From a bacterium (lineage in GTDB: Bacteria > Bdellovibrionota > UBA1018): 64,000 nt of DNA. The translations under genes and the position numbers were made by a program. This document shows positions 33,440-40,677 of the stretch, piece by piece. The stretch covers positions 1 to 64,000 of the forward strand of contig JAIEMT010000008.1 of assembly GCA_019751945.1 (NCBI GenBank), read 5' to 3'. Position 1 is the stretch's first letter. Every line of letters begins with the position of its first letter. The notes below the pieces were generated by a model that searched no databases, was not told where the DNA came from, and saw nothing but the letters and a program-made list of their open reading frames with translations.

Positions 33440-34702
33440 CTAATGAGTAAATCCGATGAAGGCCTTTAGATATCGTCCTTCGGGAAATTGGGCAAGAACC
33501 GGATGGTCCGGAGCCTGAGTGCCTCGCCCGACCCAATGAATTTCGCGAGTCGAACGTCGCGCGGCTTTCGACAGAATTTGAAGGAACGTTTCTTCGTCCA
33601 GGAGACCTGAACAGGAACAAGCGACGATCCCACCGCCCTGACGCTTCAACACGCGCGTGGCTTGGGTGTTCAATTGAAGATACGCATGAGACCCGGTAGG
33701 CAGATCCTTCCGTCCTTTGATGAATGCAGGAGGATCTGAGATCACCAGGTCAAAACTCGCCTCTTCCAACTTCGCGAGTTCATCGAAAACATCCCCTTTC
33801 AACGTTTCGATCTTGGGGCCGGATCCATTTCGCTCAATATTTTTTGCTGCAAAGGAAAGTGCTGGCCCGGAAGCATCAATGGCGGTCACTTCCAAAGCCA
33901 CTTCGAGACGCTTTGCCATCTGTGCAAGATGCGCGCTCCATTGTCCGACGTAGCTGCAGAGATCTAAGACTTTTATTTTCTTTAAGCCCGACGCTCGAAC
34001 CAAAGTTTCAAATCGCTGCAAAGCTAGTTCAATATTCGCAGCCTGGTCTAAAAAAAATCCGGTCTTCTGACCGTTCACGAGATCCGCCTCAAATGTGAGC
34101 CCACCCGATCGGAGCTGAAATTTTTCTAAGGAAAGTTTTTTGGGATTGGAAACGACTTGAGGTTCTTCTTCTTCCAGCCCCTCTAGCTTCCTAAAGCCGG
34201 CGTCGTTTCTAAAAATGACGGCAGCATCTGGACCGCAAACTTTTTTCAACGCCTCCGTAACCACACCCAGAATTTTCTGAGCCCCAGCCGTATGCGCCTG
34301 TACGACACAGGCATTCCCTGCATCGCCTAAGTAGTGGTCGATGATCAATCCTGGCAAACCATCTGCTTCGCCGAAACACAGACGGTGACTGTTGCGCTTG
34401 TTGAGATACCCCAGTCGTTTGCGAAGCTCGAACGCCGCATCGAGTTTCTGAGTGATGGCTTCTAGAGTCGTTGGATCCGATTCGGATTGTGTGGTCAGAG
34501 TTCGGAAGGCAATAAGCGAGGAGGGATTTCCAAAACCCTGAGCCAAGAACTTGCCCCCGACATCGTACAACTCAACGAGAGCGCCCGGCTCAATTCCCTT
34601 CGGACTCGACTGCAATTCATTGGAATAGACCCAGGGATGTCCTGCTCGAAATCGGCGGTCAGAGCCCTTCTTCAGGCGCCAGACCTTCTTAGATGTACTC
34701 AT
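33440..34702 (-). CDS. rlmI: RlmI-type 23S rRNA (cytosine-C5)-methyltransferase
   Basis: The 420-residue product has an N-terminal PUA domain (KKGSDRRFRAGHPWVYSNEL), an insert with RLCFGEADGLPGLIIDHY and a SAM domain with VLDLCSYVGQWS. Its catalytic region has VISDPPAFIKGRKD and IVACSCSGLL with the conserved cysteine. RlmI makes m5C1962 in E. coli. The start overlaps the stop of the GT87 gene by ATGA and bcp follows, so these form one transcript. Confidence 0.92.
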   Translation of the reverse strand: MSTSKKVWRLKKGSDRRFRAGHPWVYSNELQSSPKGIEPGALVELYDVGGKFLAQGFGNPSSLIAFRTLTTQSESDPTTLEAITQKLDAAFELRKRLGYLNKRNSHRLCFGEADGLPGLIIDHYLGDAGNACVVQAHTAGAQKILGVVTEALKKVCGPDAAVIFRNDAGFRKLEGLEEEEPQVVSNPKKLSLEKFQLRSGGLTFEADLVNGQKTGFFLDQAANIELALQRFETLVRASGLKKIKVLDLCSYVGQWSAHLAQMAKRLEVALEVTAIDASGPALSFAAKNIERNGSGPKIETLKGDVFDELAKLEEASFDLVISDPPAFIKGRKDLPTGSHAYLQLNTQATRVLKRQGGGIVACSCSGLLDEETFLQILSKAARRSTREIHWVGRGTQAPDHPVLAQFPEGRYLKAFIGFTH

Positions 34703-35790
34703 CCCCTCTTCTTAGCTTTTCCGGGATTCCAAATCAATGCCCACCACTCGACTAAAGCACCAAAAACGGTGCTGTAGCTGCGATCGGCGATGTGCCTGGA
34801 GTAAGAAATCACTGTGCTGGGGAACCAAGCCATGAAGAACCCAATAATCAGCGGAACCTTCAGCTGCTTGGTATTTTCTACAATCAATAGATAACCCGGC
34901 AATAAGAGAAGGTAATGGTGCTTCCAAGCCAAGGGAGAAAAAATCACCGATAAAACCAAAAGTGCCGAAAAGCTGGCCAGCTGAGTTTTAGCGAAGCGGA
35001 GGGTGACCAATACCATCGCCACGAATAGAGCCCGCACCGTCCAGGTCAGGGCTTCGAAGCTCAGCAGTGGGTTTAGCCAGTAGTAGAGCATGGCCTGAAC
35101 ATTCTGAATGATGGGCGCCTCATGTACCTTCCAGGGCGTGGTGGTTTCTAAAAGGTGGAACCAGTCTGCATAAACCTTCCATCCCCCAAAAGTGAGCAAC
35201 GGAAGCAACAAACACAGGGCAAAAACTCCGCAAGACCGAAGTGCTTCTTTCCAGTTCTTATCTAAAACCAAAGGTAGCAAGAGAAGGAGCGGCGTAACCT
35301 TGAAACTCGCCCCAATCGCCAAACAGATGGCCGACACCCAAGGGTGCTTCTTCCTCAAAAAGAGAAAGCCCAGAATGAGTCCCAAGATCCAATGATTAAT
35401 CTGAACATTGATAAAATCGTAGAAATGAAATCGGGCAAAAGTCGCAAAGATTAAAAACGCAAGTGCGTTCCCGATGCGTCGAATGAGCCAAAGGTAAAGC
35501 GTCACCGTAACAGCAAAGCTCAAAATAAAAATGGAAACTTCTGCGGCGGCAAAGGGAAGAACGCTGAAAGGAATAAAAAAGTACGCCACCGCCGGAAGGT
35601 ACTTAAAGGGGGTGGGCTGGTCGATGTAGGGAGTGCTACCTGTTAAAGCCGCTTTTCCTGCCGTGAAATAAGCCACAGCATCTGATTCATGTGGAGATAC
35701 CAAAATTCGCCAAAGAGAAAGTCCGAAAGTGACACCGGCAAAGGACAGCCAAATCCACCTCCATTGACGATCGCTAATTTTGATTTTCAC
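34699..35790 (-). CDS. GT87 (DUF2029) membrane glycosyltransferase
   Basis: This 363-residue protein has about ten transmembrane helices. It carries the family elements SDAVAYFTAGKAALTGSTPYID, where the Asp-containing loop faces the periplasm, and FKYLPAVAYFFIPFSVLP. GT87 enzymes use polyprenyl-phosphate sugars to add residues to envelope glycans. The start is a GTG at 35790. It is the first gene of the GT87-rlmI-bcp unit. Confidence 0.8.
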   Translation of the reverse strand: MKIKISDRQWRWIWLSFAGVTFGLSLWRILVSPHESDAVAYFTAGKAALTGSTPYIDQPTPFKYLPAVAYFFIPFSVLPFAAAEVSIFILSFAVTVTLYLWLIRRIGNALAFLIFATFARFHFYDFINVQINHWILGLILGFLFLRKKHPWVSAICLAIGASFKVTPLLLLLPLVLDKNWKEALRSCGVFALCLLLPLLTFGGWKVYADWFHLLETTTPWKVHEAPIIQNVQAMLYYWLNPLLSFEALTWTVRALFVAMVLVTLRFAKTQLASFSALLVLSVIFSPLAWKHHYLLLLPGYLLIVENTKQLKVPLIIGFFMAWFPSTVISYSRHIADRSYSTVFGALVEWWALIWNPGKAKKRG

Positions 35791-35831
35791 TCTTTAAAGC
35801 TGGCATGAGCCTCGGATAGGGTCAATGAGTT

Positions 35832-36410
35832 CTATACCTGCTTGTATCGAAAGCAGGTAACGAGATGGTCGTTCACCATCCCCACTGCTTGCATGTGTGC
35901 GTAGATAATGGTCGAGCCAACGAAATTAAATCCGCGCTTCTTTAAATCCTTGCTGAGAGCATCCGAGACCTGAGTCTTCGCAGGTATTTTTCCATGGCCG
36001 TCCCAGCGATTCCGAATCGGCTTCCCGTCGACAAAGTTCCATTGATACTTGTCGAAGCTTCCGAACTCTTCCTGAATCTCTAAAAATGCCTGCGCATTCT
36101 TCACTGCCGATTCAATTTTTAGTCGGTTGCGGATGATTCCGGTGTCTTGGAGCAACGAGGTTTTCTTTTTTTTATCAAAGCGAGCCACTTTCTCAGGGTT
36201 GAATTGAGCAAAGGCTTTTCGATACCCCTCGCGACGCTTTAAGATCGTGATCCAGCTCAAGCCTGCTTGAGCGCCTTCAAGGAGAATGAACTCAAAGAGT
36301 TTGCGATCGTCGTGGACGGGAACTCCCCATTCCGTATCGTGATAGTGAACATAAAGTGGATCGGTACCTGCCCAAATGCAGCGATTCACCGATTTTATCT
36401 GTTTCGCCAT
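35832..36410 (-). CDS. tag: DNA-3-methyladenine glycosylase I
   Basis: Tag removes 3-methyladenine from alkylated DNA. The 192-residue protein has the signature RCIWAGTDPLYVHYHDTEWG, with the zinc Cys near the N-terminus and GLSWITILKRREGYRKAF, then FNFVGSTIIYAHMQAVGMVNDH near the end with zinc-ligand histidines. It diverges from the signalling operon that starts at 36530. Confidence 0.96.
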   Translation of the reverse strand: MAKQIKSVNRCIWAGTDPLYVHYHDTEWGVPVHDDRKLFEFILLEGAQAGLSWITILKRREGYRKAFAQFNPEKVARFDKKKKTSLLQDTGIIRNRLKIESAVKNAQAFLEIQEEFGSFDKYQWNFVDGKPIRNRWDGHGKIPAKTQVSDALSKDLKKRGFNFVGSTIIYAHMQAVGMVNDHLVTCFRYKQV

Positions 36411-36450
36411 AACACGCCGCCGTAACGCACCATATTAACCGTCTCCAATC

Positions 36451-36489
36451 TTCAAGAAAACTTGAAATCTCGCTTATTCTAAAAAGAAT
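36451..36489. promoter_or_regulatory. paired inverted repeats in the divergent tag/signalling-operon region
   Basis: TTCAAG-AAAA-CTTGAA (36451-36466) and ATTCT-AAAA-AGAAT (36476-36489) are two perfect inverted repeats, each with an AAAA centre, about one helical turn and a half apart. They lie between the tag start and the signalling operon start and could be operators. A looser CCACC...GGTGG pair follows at 36491-36516. No clear -10/-35 pair is visible. Confidence 0.35.
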
Positions 36490-36529
36490 TCCACCATATA
36501 CCGATAAAATAGGTGGGTCCTTCTTTCAT

Positions 36530-37165
36530 ATGAAAAAAAGAAAGCTTTCCACCCTTCTTATCTTCCTGGGATGGTTCATGGCTATTGGGTTTGGATTTAC
36601 TCGAATCTACAACTACGCCAATATTCCGGGTAAACCTGCTCAGGCCCTTCTTCAGTGGCCCCAAGGCACAACTCTTTCTAGTTTCAAAGACCTTGCTACT
36701 CTTGTGATGTTTGTTCATCCTCACTGCCCTTGTTCCGAAGCATCCTTAGGAGAACTAGAAAAGCTCATGCCACGAATTTTAGGAAAGGCAAAGAGCTACG
36801 TGGTCTTTTACAAGCCTCAGAATAAAACCAAGGAATGGGTGCAAGATAGCTTGTGGAAAAAAGCTCAATCCATTCCAAACGTCACAGCACTAATCGACGA
36901 AACAGGAATCGAGGCTTCTCAATTCGATGCGAAAACTTCTGGCCAAACCTTTCTTTACAGCTCGGAAGGAAACCTGCTTTTCCAGGGCGGAATTACCGCT
37001 CAACGCGGACACATGGGCGATAACGACGGACAGCTCGCAATCCTTTCTTACTTCAAACTAAAAAATCCCAAACAAAATCCCCTGAGGGAAATTGCGCAAA
37101 CTCCAGTCTTTGGTTGCTCCTTAAGAAATCCCGAGCGAGCAAAAACTTCGGGGACCTATGATTAA
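36530..37165 (+). CDS. membrane-anchored thioredoxin-like protein (RedB-like)
   Basis: This is a 211-residue protein with one N-terminal membrane segment (LSTLLIFLGWFMAIGFGF). A periplasmic thioredoxin-like domain follows, with VHPHCPCSEASLGELEKL (CPCS in the active-site position) and a C-terminal Cys at VFGCS. The C-P-C-S arrangement differs from the usual C-x-x-C. Its position as first gene of the signalling operon, overlapping the histidine kinase by 8 nt, suggests that it supplies or senses a redox signal. The name RedB-like rests on recall of similar context, not on a search. Confidence 0.65.
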   Translation: MKKRKLSTLLIFLGWFMAIGFGFTRIYNYANIPGKPAQALLQWPQGTTLSSFKDLATLVMFVHPHCPCSEASLGELEKLMPRILGKAKSYVVFYKPQNKTKEWVQDSLWKKAQSIPNVTALIDETGIEASQFDAKTSGQTFLYSSEGNLLFQGGITAQRGHMGDNDGQLAILSYFKLKNPKQNPLREIAQTPVFGCSLRNPERAKTSGTYD

Positions 37166-38582
37166 TAACCCCCCTGATTTTAAATCTCGAGTTGAGAAGG
37201 TTTACAAGGAAAGGTTTAGAGCCATTGCCTCAACGATTGATCCGCTTTTTGGTTACCTCCTTTTATTCCAATGGTTTGTCGGAGTCCTCTTTGCCCTAAC
37301 CATTTCTCCCCTGACATGGGAAGGAGATGTAGGAAAGGTTCATCTGCACGTTTACACCGCAGTATTTCTTGGCGGGGCTTTGGCGCTATATCCCGCCTTC
37401 CTTGTGTTTTCAAATCCTGGAGCACCACTCAACCGAATGGTAATCTCCTTCGCCCAGATTTTGTTCTCGGTCCTCTTCATCCACCTGACAGGCGGAAGAA
37501 TTGAGACCCATTTTCACATCTTTGGATCCCTCGCGTTTTTAGCCTTTTATAAAGACTGGAGACCGTTAGCGATCGCAACAATCATTACTACACTAGATCA
37601 CCTCGTTCGCGGCTTTTACTGGCCTCAATCCGTTTATGGAGTTCTTTCCTCTTCCCCCTGGAGAGCATTTGAACACGCAGGATGGGTGCTATTTGAAGAC
37701 ATGATTCTCCTCTATTCCATCCGGGTCGGACTTCGTGACCTCCGAACCCATTCCGAAACTCATGTGAAACTGGAAGAAACTATTCTCAACATCGAAGAAA
37801 AGGTCCATGAGAGAACCAAGCAACTCCAAGACTCTCAAAAAACCGTTATGACTCAACAACAGGCCCTAATTTCTTCAGCCAAAATGTCCGCTCTAGGCGA
37901 AATGGCTGGAGGAATTGCTCACGAAATCAATACCCCCCTGGCATCCATCAGAAACATCTCTTCGCAAATCGAAGAAGTGGTGGACGACGAAGTTCTAGAC
38001 AGGCAGCTCGTAAAAGAAATGGCATTGAAGCTAGTAAAAACGACAGATCGCATTGGAAAAATCGTTCAAGGAATGCGCGCCTTCTCTCGGGAAAGTACCT
38101 CAGACTCTCTACGCCCTACCCTTGTACAACAGATTATAGAAGAAACTCTGGGCTTCTGTCAGGAGAGGTTCAGCGGCCATGGCATTGAGATCAGCTTCGA
38201 AAATAAGAATCCCCATCTTAAAATTGCAGCCCGAGCCACGGAAATATCCCAAGTACTTCTCAATCTTCTGAATAATTCGCATGATGCTGTCATGAACCTA
38301 CCCGAAAAGTGGATCCGAATAGCTGTGACTGAAAGAGATAAGAATGTTGAAATTCGGATCACAGATAGTGGCAAGGGCATTCCGGTTGAGGTTCAGAAAA
38401 AAATCTTTCAGCCTTTCTTCACCACCAAGCCAGTTGGAAGTGGAACAGGACTAGGGTTAAGCATCTCTTTGGGGATCATCCGCGGACACAAGGGCGAGCT
38501 TCGTCTGGACAACAATAGCTCGAACACCTGCTTTGTGATTCAATTAATAAAAAGTGAAGAACTCAGTATACCGGCAGCCTAA
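37158..38582 (+). CDS. membrane sensor histidine kinase with a histidine-rich five- to six-helix sensor
   Basis: Residues 1-200 form five or six transmembrane helices with conserved-looking polar groups: HLTGGRIETHFHIFGSLAF, FYKDWRPLAIATI, DHLVRGFYWP and FEHAGW. The histidines could bind a metal or haem. A coiled coil leads to a HisKA domain (SALGEMAGGIAHEINTPLAS, phospho-acceptor His) and an HATPase domain: N box LLNLLNNSHDAVM, G1 ITDSGKGIP, and FFTTKPVGSGTGLGLS. It should autophosphorylate and pass phosphate to the receivers downstream. The start overlaps the thioredoxin-like gene by 8 nt. Confidence 0.88.
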   Translation: MINNPPDFKSRVEKVYKERFRAIASTIDPLFGYLLLFQWFVGVLFALTISPLTWEGDVGKVHLHVYTAVFLGGALALYPAFLVFSNPGAPLNRMVISFAQILFSVLFIHLTGGRIETHFHIFGSLAFLAFYKDWRPLAIATIITTLDHLVRGFYWPQSVYGVLSSSPWRAFEHAGWVLFEDMILLYSIRVGLRDLRTHSETHVKLEETILNIEEKVHERTKQLQDSQKTVMTQQQALISSAKMSALGEMAGGIAHEINTPLASIRNISSQIEEVVDDEVLDRQLVKEMALKLVKTTDRIGKIVQGMRAFSRESTSDSLRPTLVQQIIEETLGFCQERFSGHGIEISFENKNPHLKIAARATEISQVLLNLLNNSHDAVMNLPEKWIRIAVTERDKNVEIRITDSGKGIPVEVQKKIFQPFFTTKPVGSGTGLGLSISLGIIRGHKGELRLDNNSSNTCFVIQLIKSEELSIPAA

Positions 38583-38591
38583 GGAGAACGA

Positions 38592-38963
38592 ATGAACAAT
38601 CAGGAAAAAAATATTTTGATTGTAGACGACGATGAGACCCTTCGAGATACGCTAGTTTTTGATTTCAAACGGAAGGGCTTCAATGTTTACTCTGCTGAGA
38701 ATGGTAGCAAGGCTTTAGAAATTGTTCGCTCCGCACAGATTCATCTCGTCCTTTCCGACATTCGAATGCCGGGAGGAGATGGGATTTCTCTCCTCGAAAC
38801 CCTTCGAAAAATTGATCCTAATATTCCGGTCGTGATCTTTCTTACCGGCTTTGCAGAAATCACGGAAGAAGACTGCATTAAAAAGGGGGCAAAAAAAGTC
38901 ATTCCAAAACCCTTCGATAGAAAACAACTTTTTTCCTCCGTGATGGAGGCACTAGCTTCATGA
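38592..38963 (+). CDS. single-domain response regulator
   Basis: The 123-residue receiver has the acidic pocket VDDDE, phospho-acceptor Asp in HLVLSDIRMPGGDG, the switch Thr in FLTGFAE and Lys in VIPKPF. It has no output domain, so it fits an intermediate in a phosphorelay or a CheY-like effector. An AAGGAG precedes its ATG by six bases. Its stop overlaps the next small gene by ATGA. Confidence 0.92.
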   Translation: MNNQEKNILIVDDDETLRDTLVFDFKRKGFNVYSAENGSKALEIVRSAQIHLVLSDIRMPGGDGISLLETLRKIDPNIPVVIFLTGFAEITEEDCIKKGAKKVIPKPFDRKQLFSSVMEALAS

Positions 38964-39196
38964 GCAAAGGAATCGAAGAGAGAAAGTTTCTTCACGACAT
39001 TGCAAGCCCGATCGCTACCTCGATCTTCCTAATAGACATGATTAAAGACGGCGTGAAAGATCTCGGCGCCATAGATGCGGATGTACCTACCCAAGTGAAA
39101 CAGCTCGAAGATTTGCTGGCAAAAATAAGAATGCTAGTTGAGGAAAGACGAGAAGTCCTAATTAAACAAGGAGTACCAAGCTCAAAAGCTTCATAA
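38960..39196 (+). CDS. 78-residue DHp-like putative histidine phosphotransfer protein
   Basis: The small protein reads like a bare histidine kinase dimerisation domain. Helix 1 carries RKFLHDIASPIATSIFLIDM, with H12 followed by D-I-x-x-P as in the H box. A short turn follows, then helix 2 with VKQLEDLLAKIRMLVEERRE. No ATPase domain is present. It sits between two receiver genes (ATGA overlap upstream, 4 nt gap downstream), where a phosphotransfer protein would be expected in a His-Asp-His-Asp relay, comparable in principle to Spo0B. The function is inferred. Confidence 0.68.
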   Translation: MSKGIEERKFLHDIASPIATSIFLIDMIKDGVKDLGAIDADVPTQVKQLEDLLAKIRMLVEERREVLIKQGVPSSKAS

Positions 39197-39200
39197 CACT

Positions 39201-40586
39201 ATGCCAGTGGAAAAAAGGATTCTTCTAGTAGATGACGACGACACTTTCCGAGAAACCCTTGGGAAGACCCTTGTTAAAGAGGGCTACCACGTCACACATG
39301 CGAACCAGAGCAAGGTGGCGAAGGAACTCATTGGCCTTGAGGAATTTGATATCGTCATCTCAGATATAAACATGCCTGGTGGAAGCGGAATTGAGCTGAT
39401 GCACCATTGTAAAAAGGTGCGCCCTGGACTTCCCGTTGTTCTGATCACGGGATTCTCAGATCTGAAGGAAACAGAAGAAGCCTATGAGATGGGGGCTCGG
39501 GGTTTTCTACCTAAACCATTTAAAAAAGAAGAGCTGTTTGAAATTCTAAATCTCTGGCTCCACTCCTCAGACCAAATAAAAAAAGAAGAGGACGAGAGTC
39601 AAGATGACAACTATTGTAAACTAAGCATCGACGACTTCATTTCAGGTCATCAAATCAAATTCGATATCTACATTCGACTTTCTGACAAAAAATATCTCAA
39701 GATTGCTCACTCAGGAGAGGAAATTGCAATTGAGCGCATTAAGGCTTTCAAGGCAAAAAATCTCCAATATCTCTACATGTCGAAAGATGATTTTCGCCGC
39801 TACATGGATTTCAATCTCGCCCTACTTCCAATGGTGAAGAACAACAGCACCATCTCTAAAGACAAGAAGAGAACTTTTCTCCGTCACACCAGTGAAGTAA
39901 TTTTCGAACATCTTCATCTCAATGGCGTAGATGAAGAGGGTTTTCAGATGGCTAAAACTATTGTGGAGGCGACCGCATCGCTCATGACTGAGCCCGATGA
40001 CATGATGAACCTCATTCAGATGCTCGATAAGCATTCGGACCACCTTTATGCTCACGGATTGGGCGTTAGCCTCTACAGTGTCATTATTGCCAGACAAGTG
40101 AAGTGGAGTTCTCCTGCAAATATTTACAAAGTTGCAATGGGTGGCCTTCTTCATGACATCGGCTTAAAGGAAATACCGCCAGTCATCCTTCAAAAACATC
40201 GGAAGGATATGACCCATGAAGAAGTTCAAATGTATGAATCCCATGCTCAAAGAGGGTTAGAAATTCTCAGCCAACTGAAAGCAGTCCCAACAGACATCTT
40301 GCAAATCATTCTACAACACCATGAAGATTGCACTGGACTGGGCTACCCTAGAAAGCTCACCAAGAAGCATATTCACCCCATGGCACGACTCGTTTCGGTT
40401 GCCGACGAATTCTGTATGATGGTTCTCAAAGGACCCGAGAGCCTGAACCTCTCCCCTGTTGAAGCACTCGAACGAATGAACACTCTCTTTCGCGCAAAGT
40501 TTGATCCAGTATTTCTCAATGCTCTGATGCGCGCATTTAAGATGCGTGTCCCTCAAAACAATAAGAACACCGTCGTCATCTCTTAA
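39201..40586 (+). CDS. response regulator with HD-GYP cyclic-di-GMP phosphodiesterase domain
   Basis: The 461-residue product has a receiver (LLVDDDDTF, Asp in VISDINMPGG, LPKPF; residues 1-125). Next is a linker domain of about 100 residues containing DIYIRLSDKKYLKIAHSGEE and LQYLYMSKDDF. An HD-GYP domain closes it, with HD at H318-D319 and HHEDCTGLGYP at 373-383. HD-GYP enzymes hydrolyse cyclic-di-GMP or cGAMP. It is the last gene of the operon and its likely output. Confidence 0.92.
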   Translation: MPVEKRILLVDDDDTFRETLGKTLVKEGYHVTHANQSKVAKELIGLEEFDIVISDINMPGGSGIELMHHCKKVRPGLPVVLITGFSDLKETEEAYEMGARGFLPKPFKKEELFEILNLWLHSSDQIKKEEDESQDDNYCKLSIDDFISGHQIKFDIYIRLSDKKYLKIAHSGEEIAIERIKAFKAKNLQYLYMSKDDFRRYMDFNLALLPMVKNNSTISKDKKRTFLRHTSEVIFEHLHLNGVDEEGFQMAKTIVEATASLMTEPDDMMNLIQMLDKHSDHLYAHGLGVSLYSVIIARQVKWSSPANIYKVAMGGLLHDIGLKEIPPVILQKHRKDMTHEEVQMYESHAQRGLEILSQLKAVPTDILQIILQHHEDCTGLGYPRKLTKKHIHPMARLVSVADEFCMMVLKGPESLNLSPVEALERMNTLFRAKFDPVFLNALMRAFKMRVPQNNKNTVVIS

Positions 40587-40591
40587 TTGAA

Positions 40592-40623
40592 CCGGGCCCA
40601 TCTCCGTTAGGAAATGAGCCCGG
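40592..40623. terminator. candidate bidirectional hairpin between convergent genes
   Basis: CCGGGCCCAT (40592-40601) pairs with ATGAGCCCGG (40614-40623) with one mismatch and a 12-base loop. It lies just after the HD-GYP stop and 55 nt before the stop of the convergent lipoprotein gene. No T-run follows on either strand, so it is a weak terminator candidate. Confidence 0.35.
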
Positions 40624-40677
40624 GGTCGATCAATCACTGAAGAACGAATCGGTCAAGTCGAGGCGGTAGTTGTCCTC

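Noticed and set aside
33432-33620. N-terminal extension of Bcp by 63 residues
   Set aside because: It runs through the end of rlmI in another frame, is low in protein-like pattern, and AGGAGA marks the ATG at 33431.
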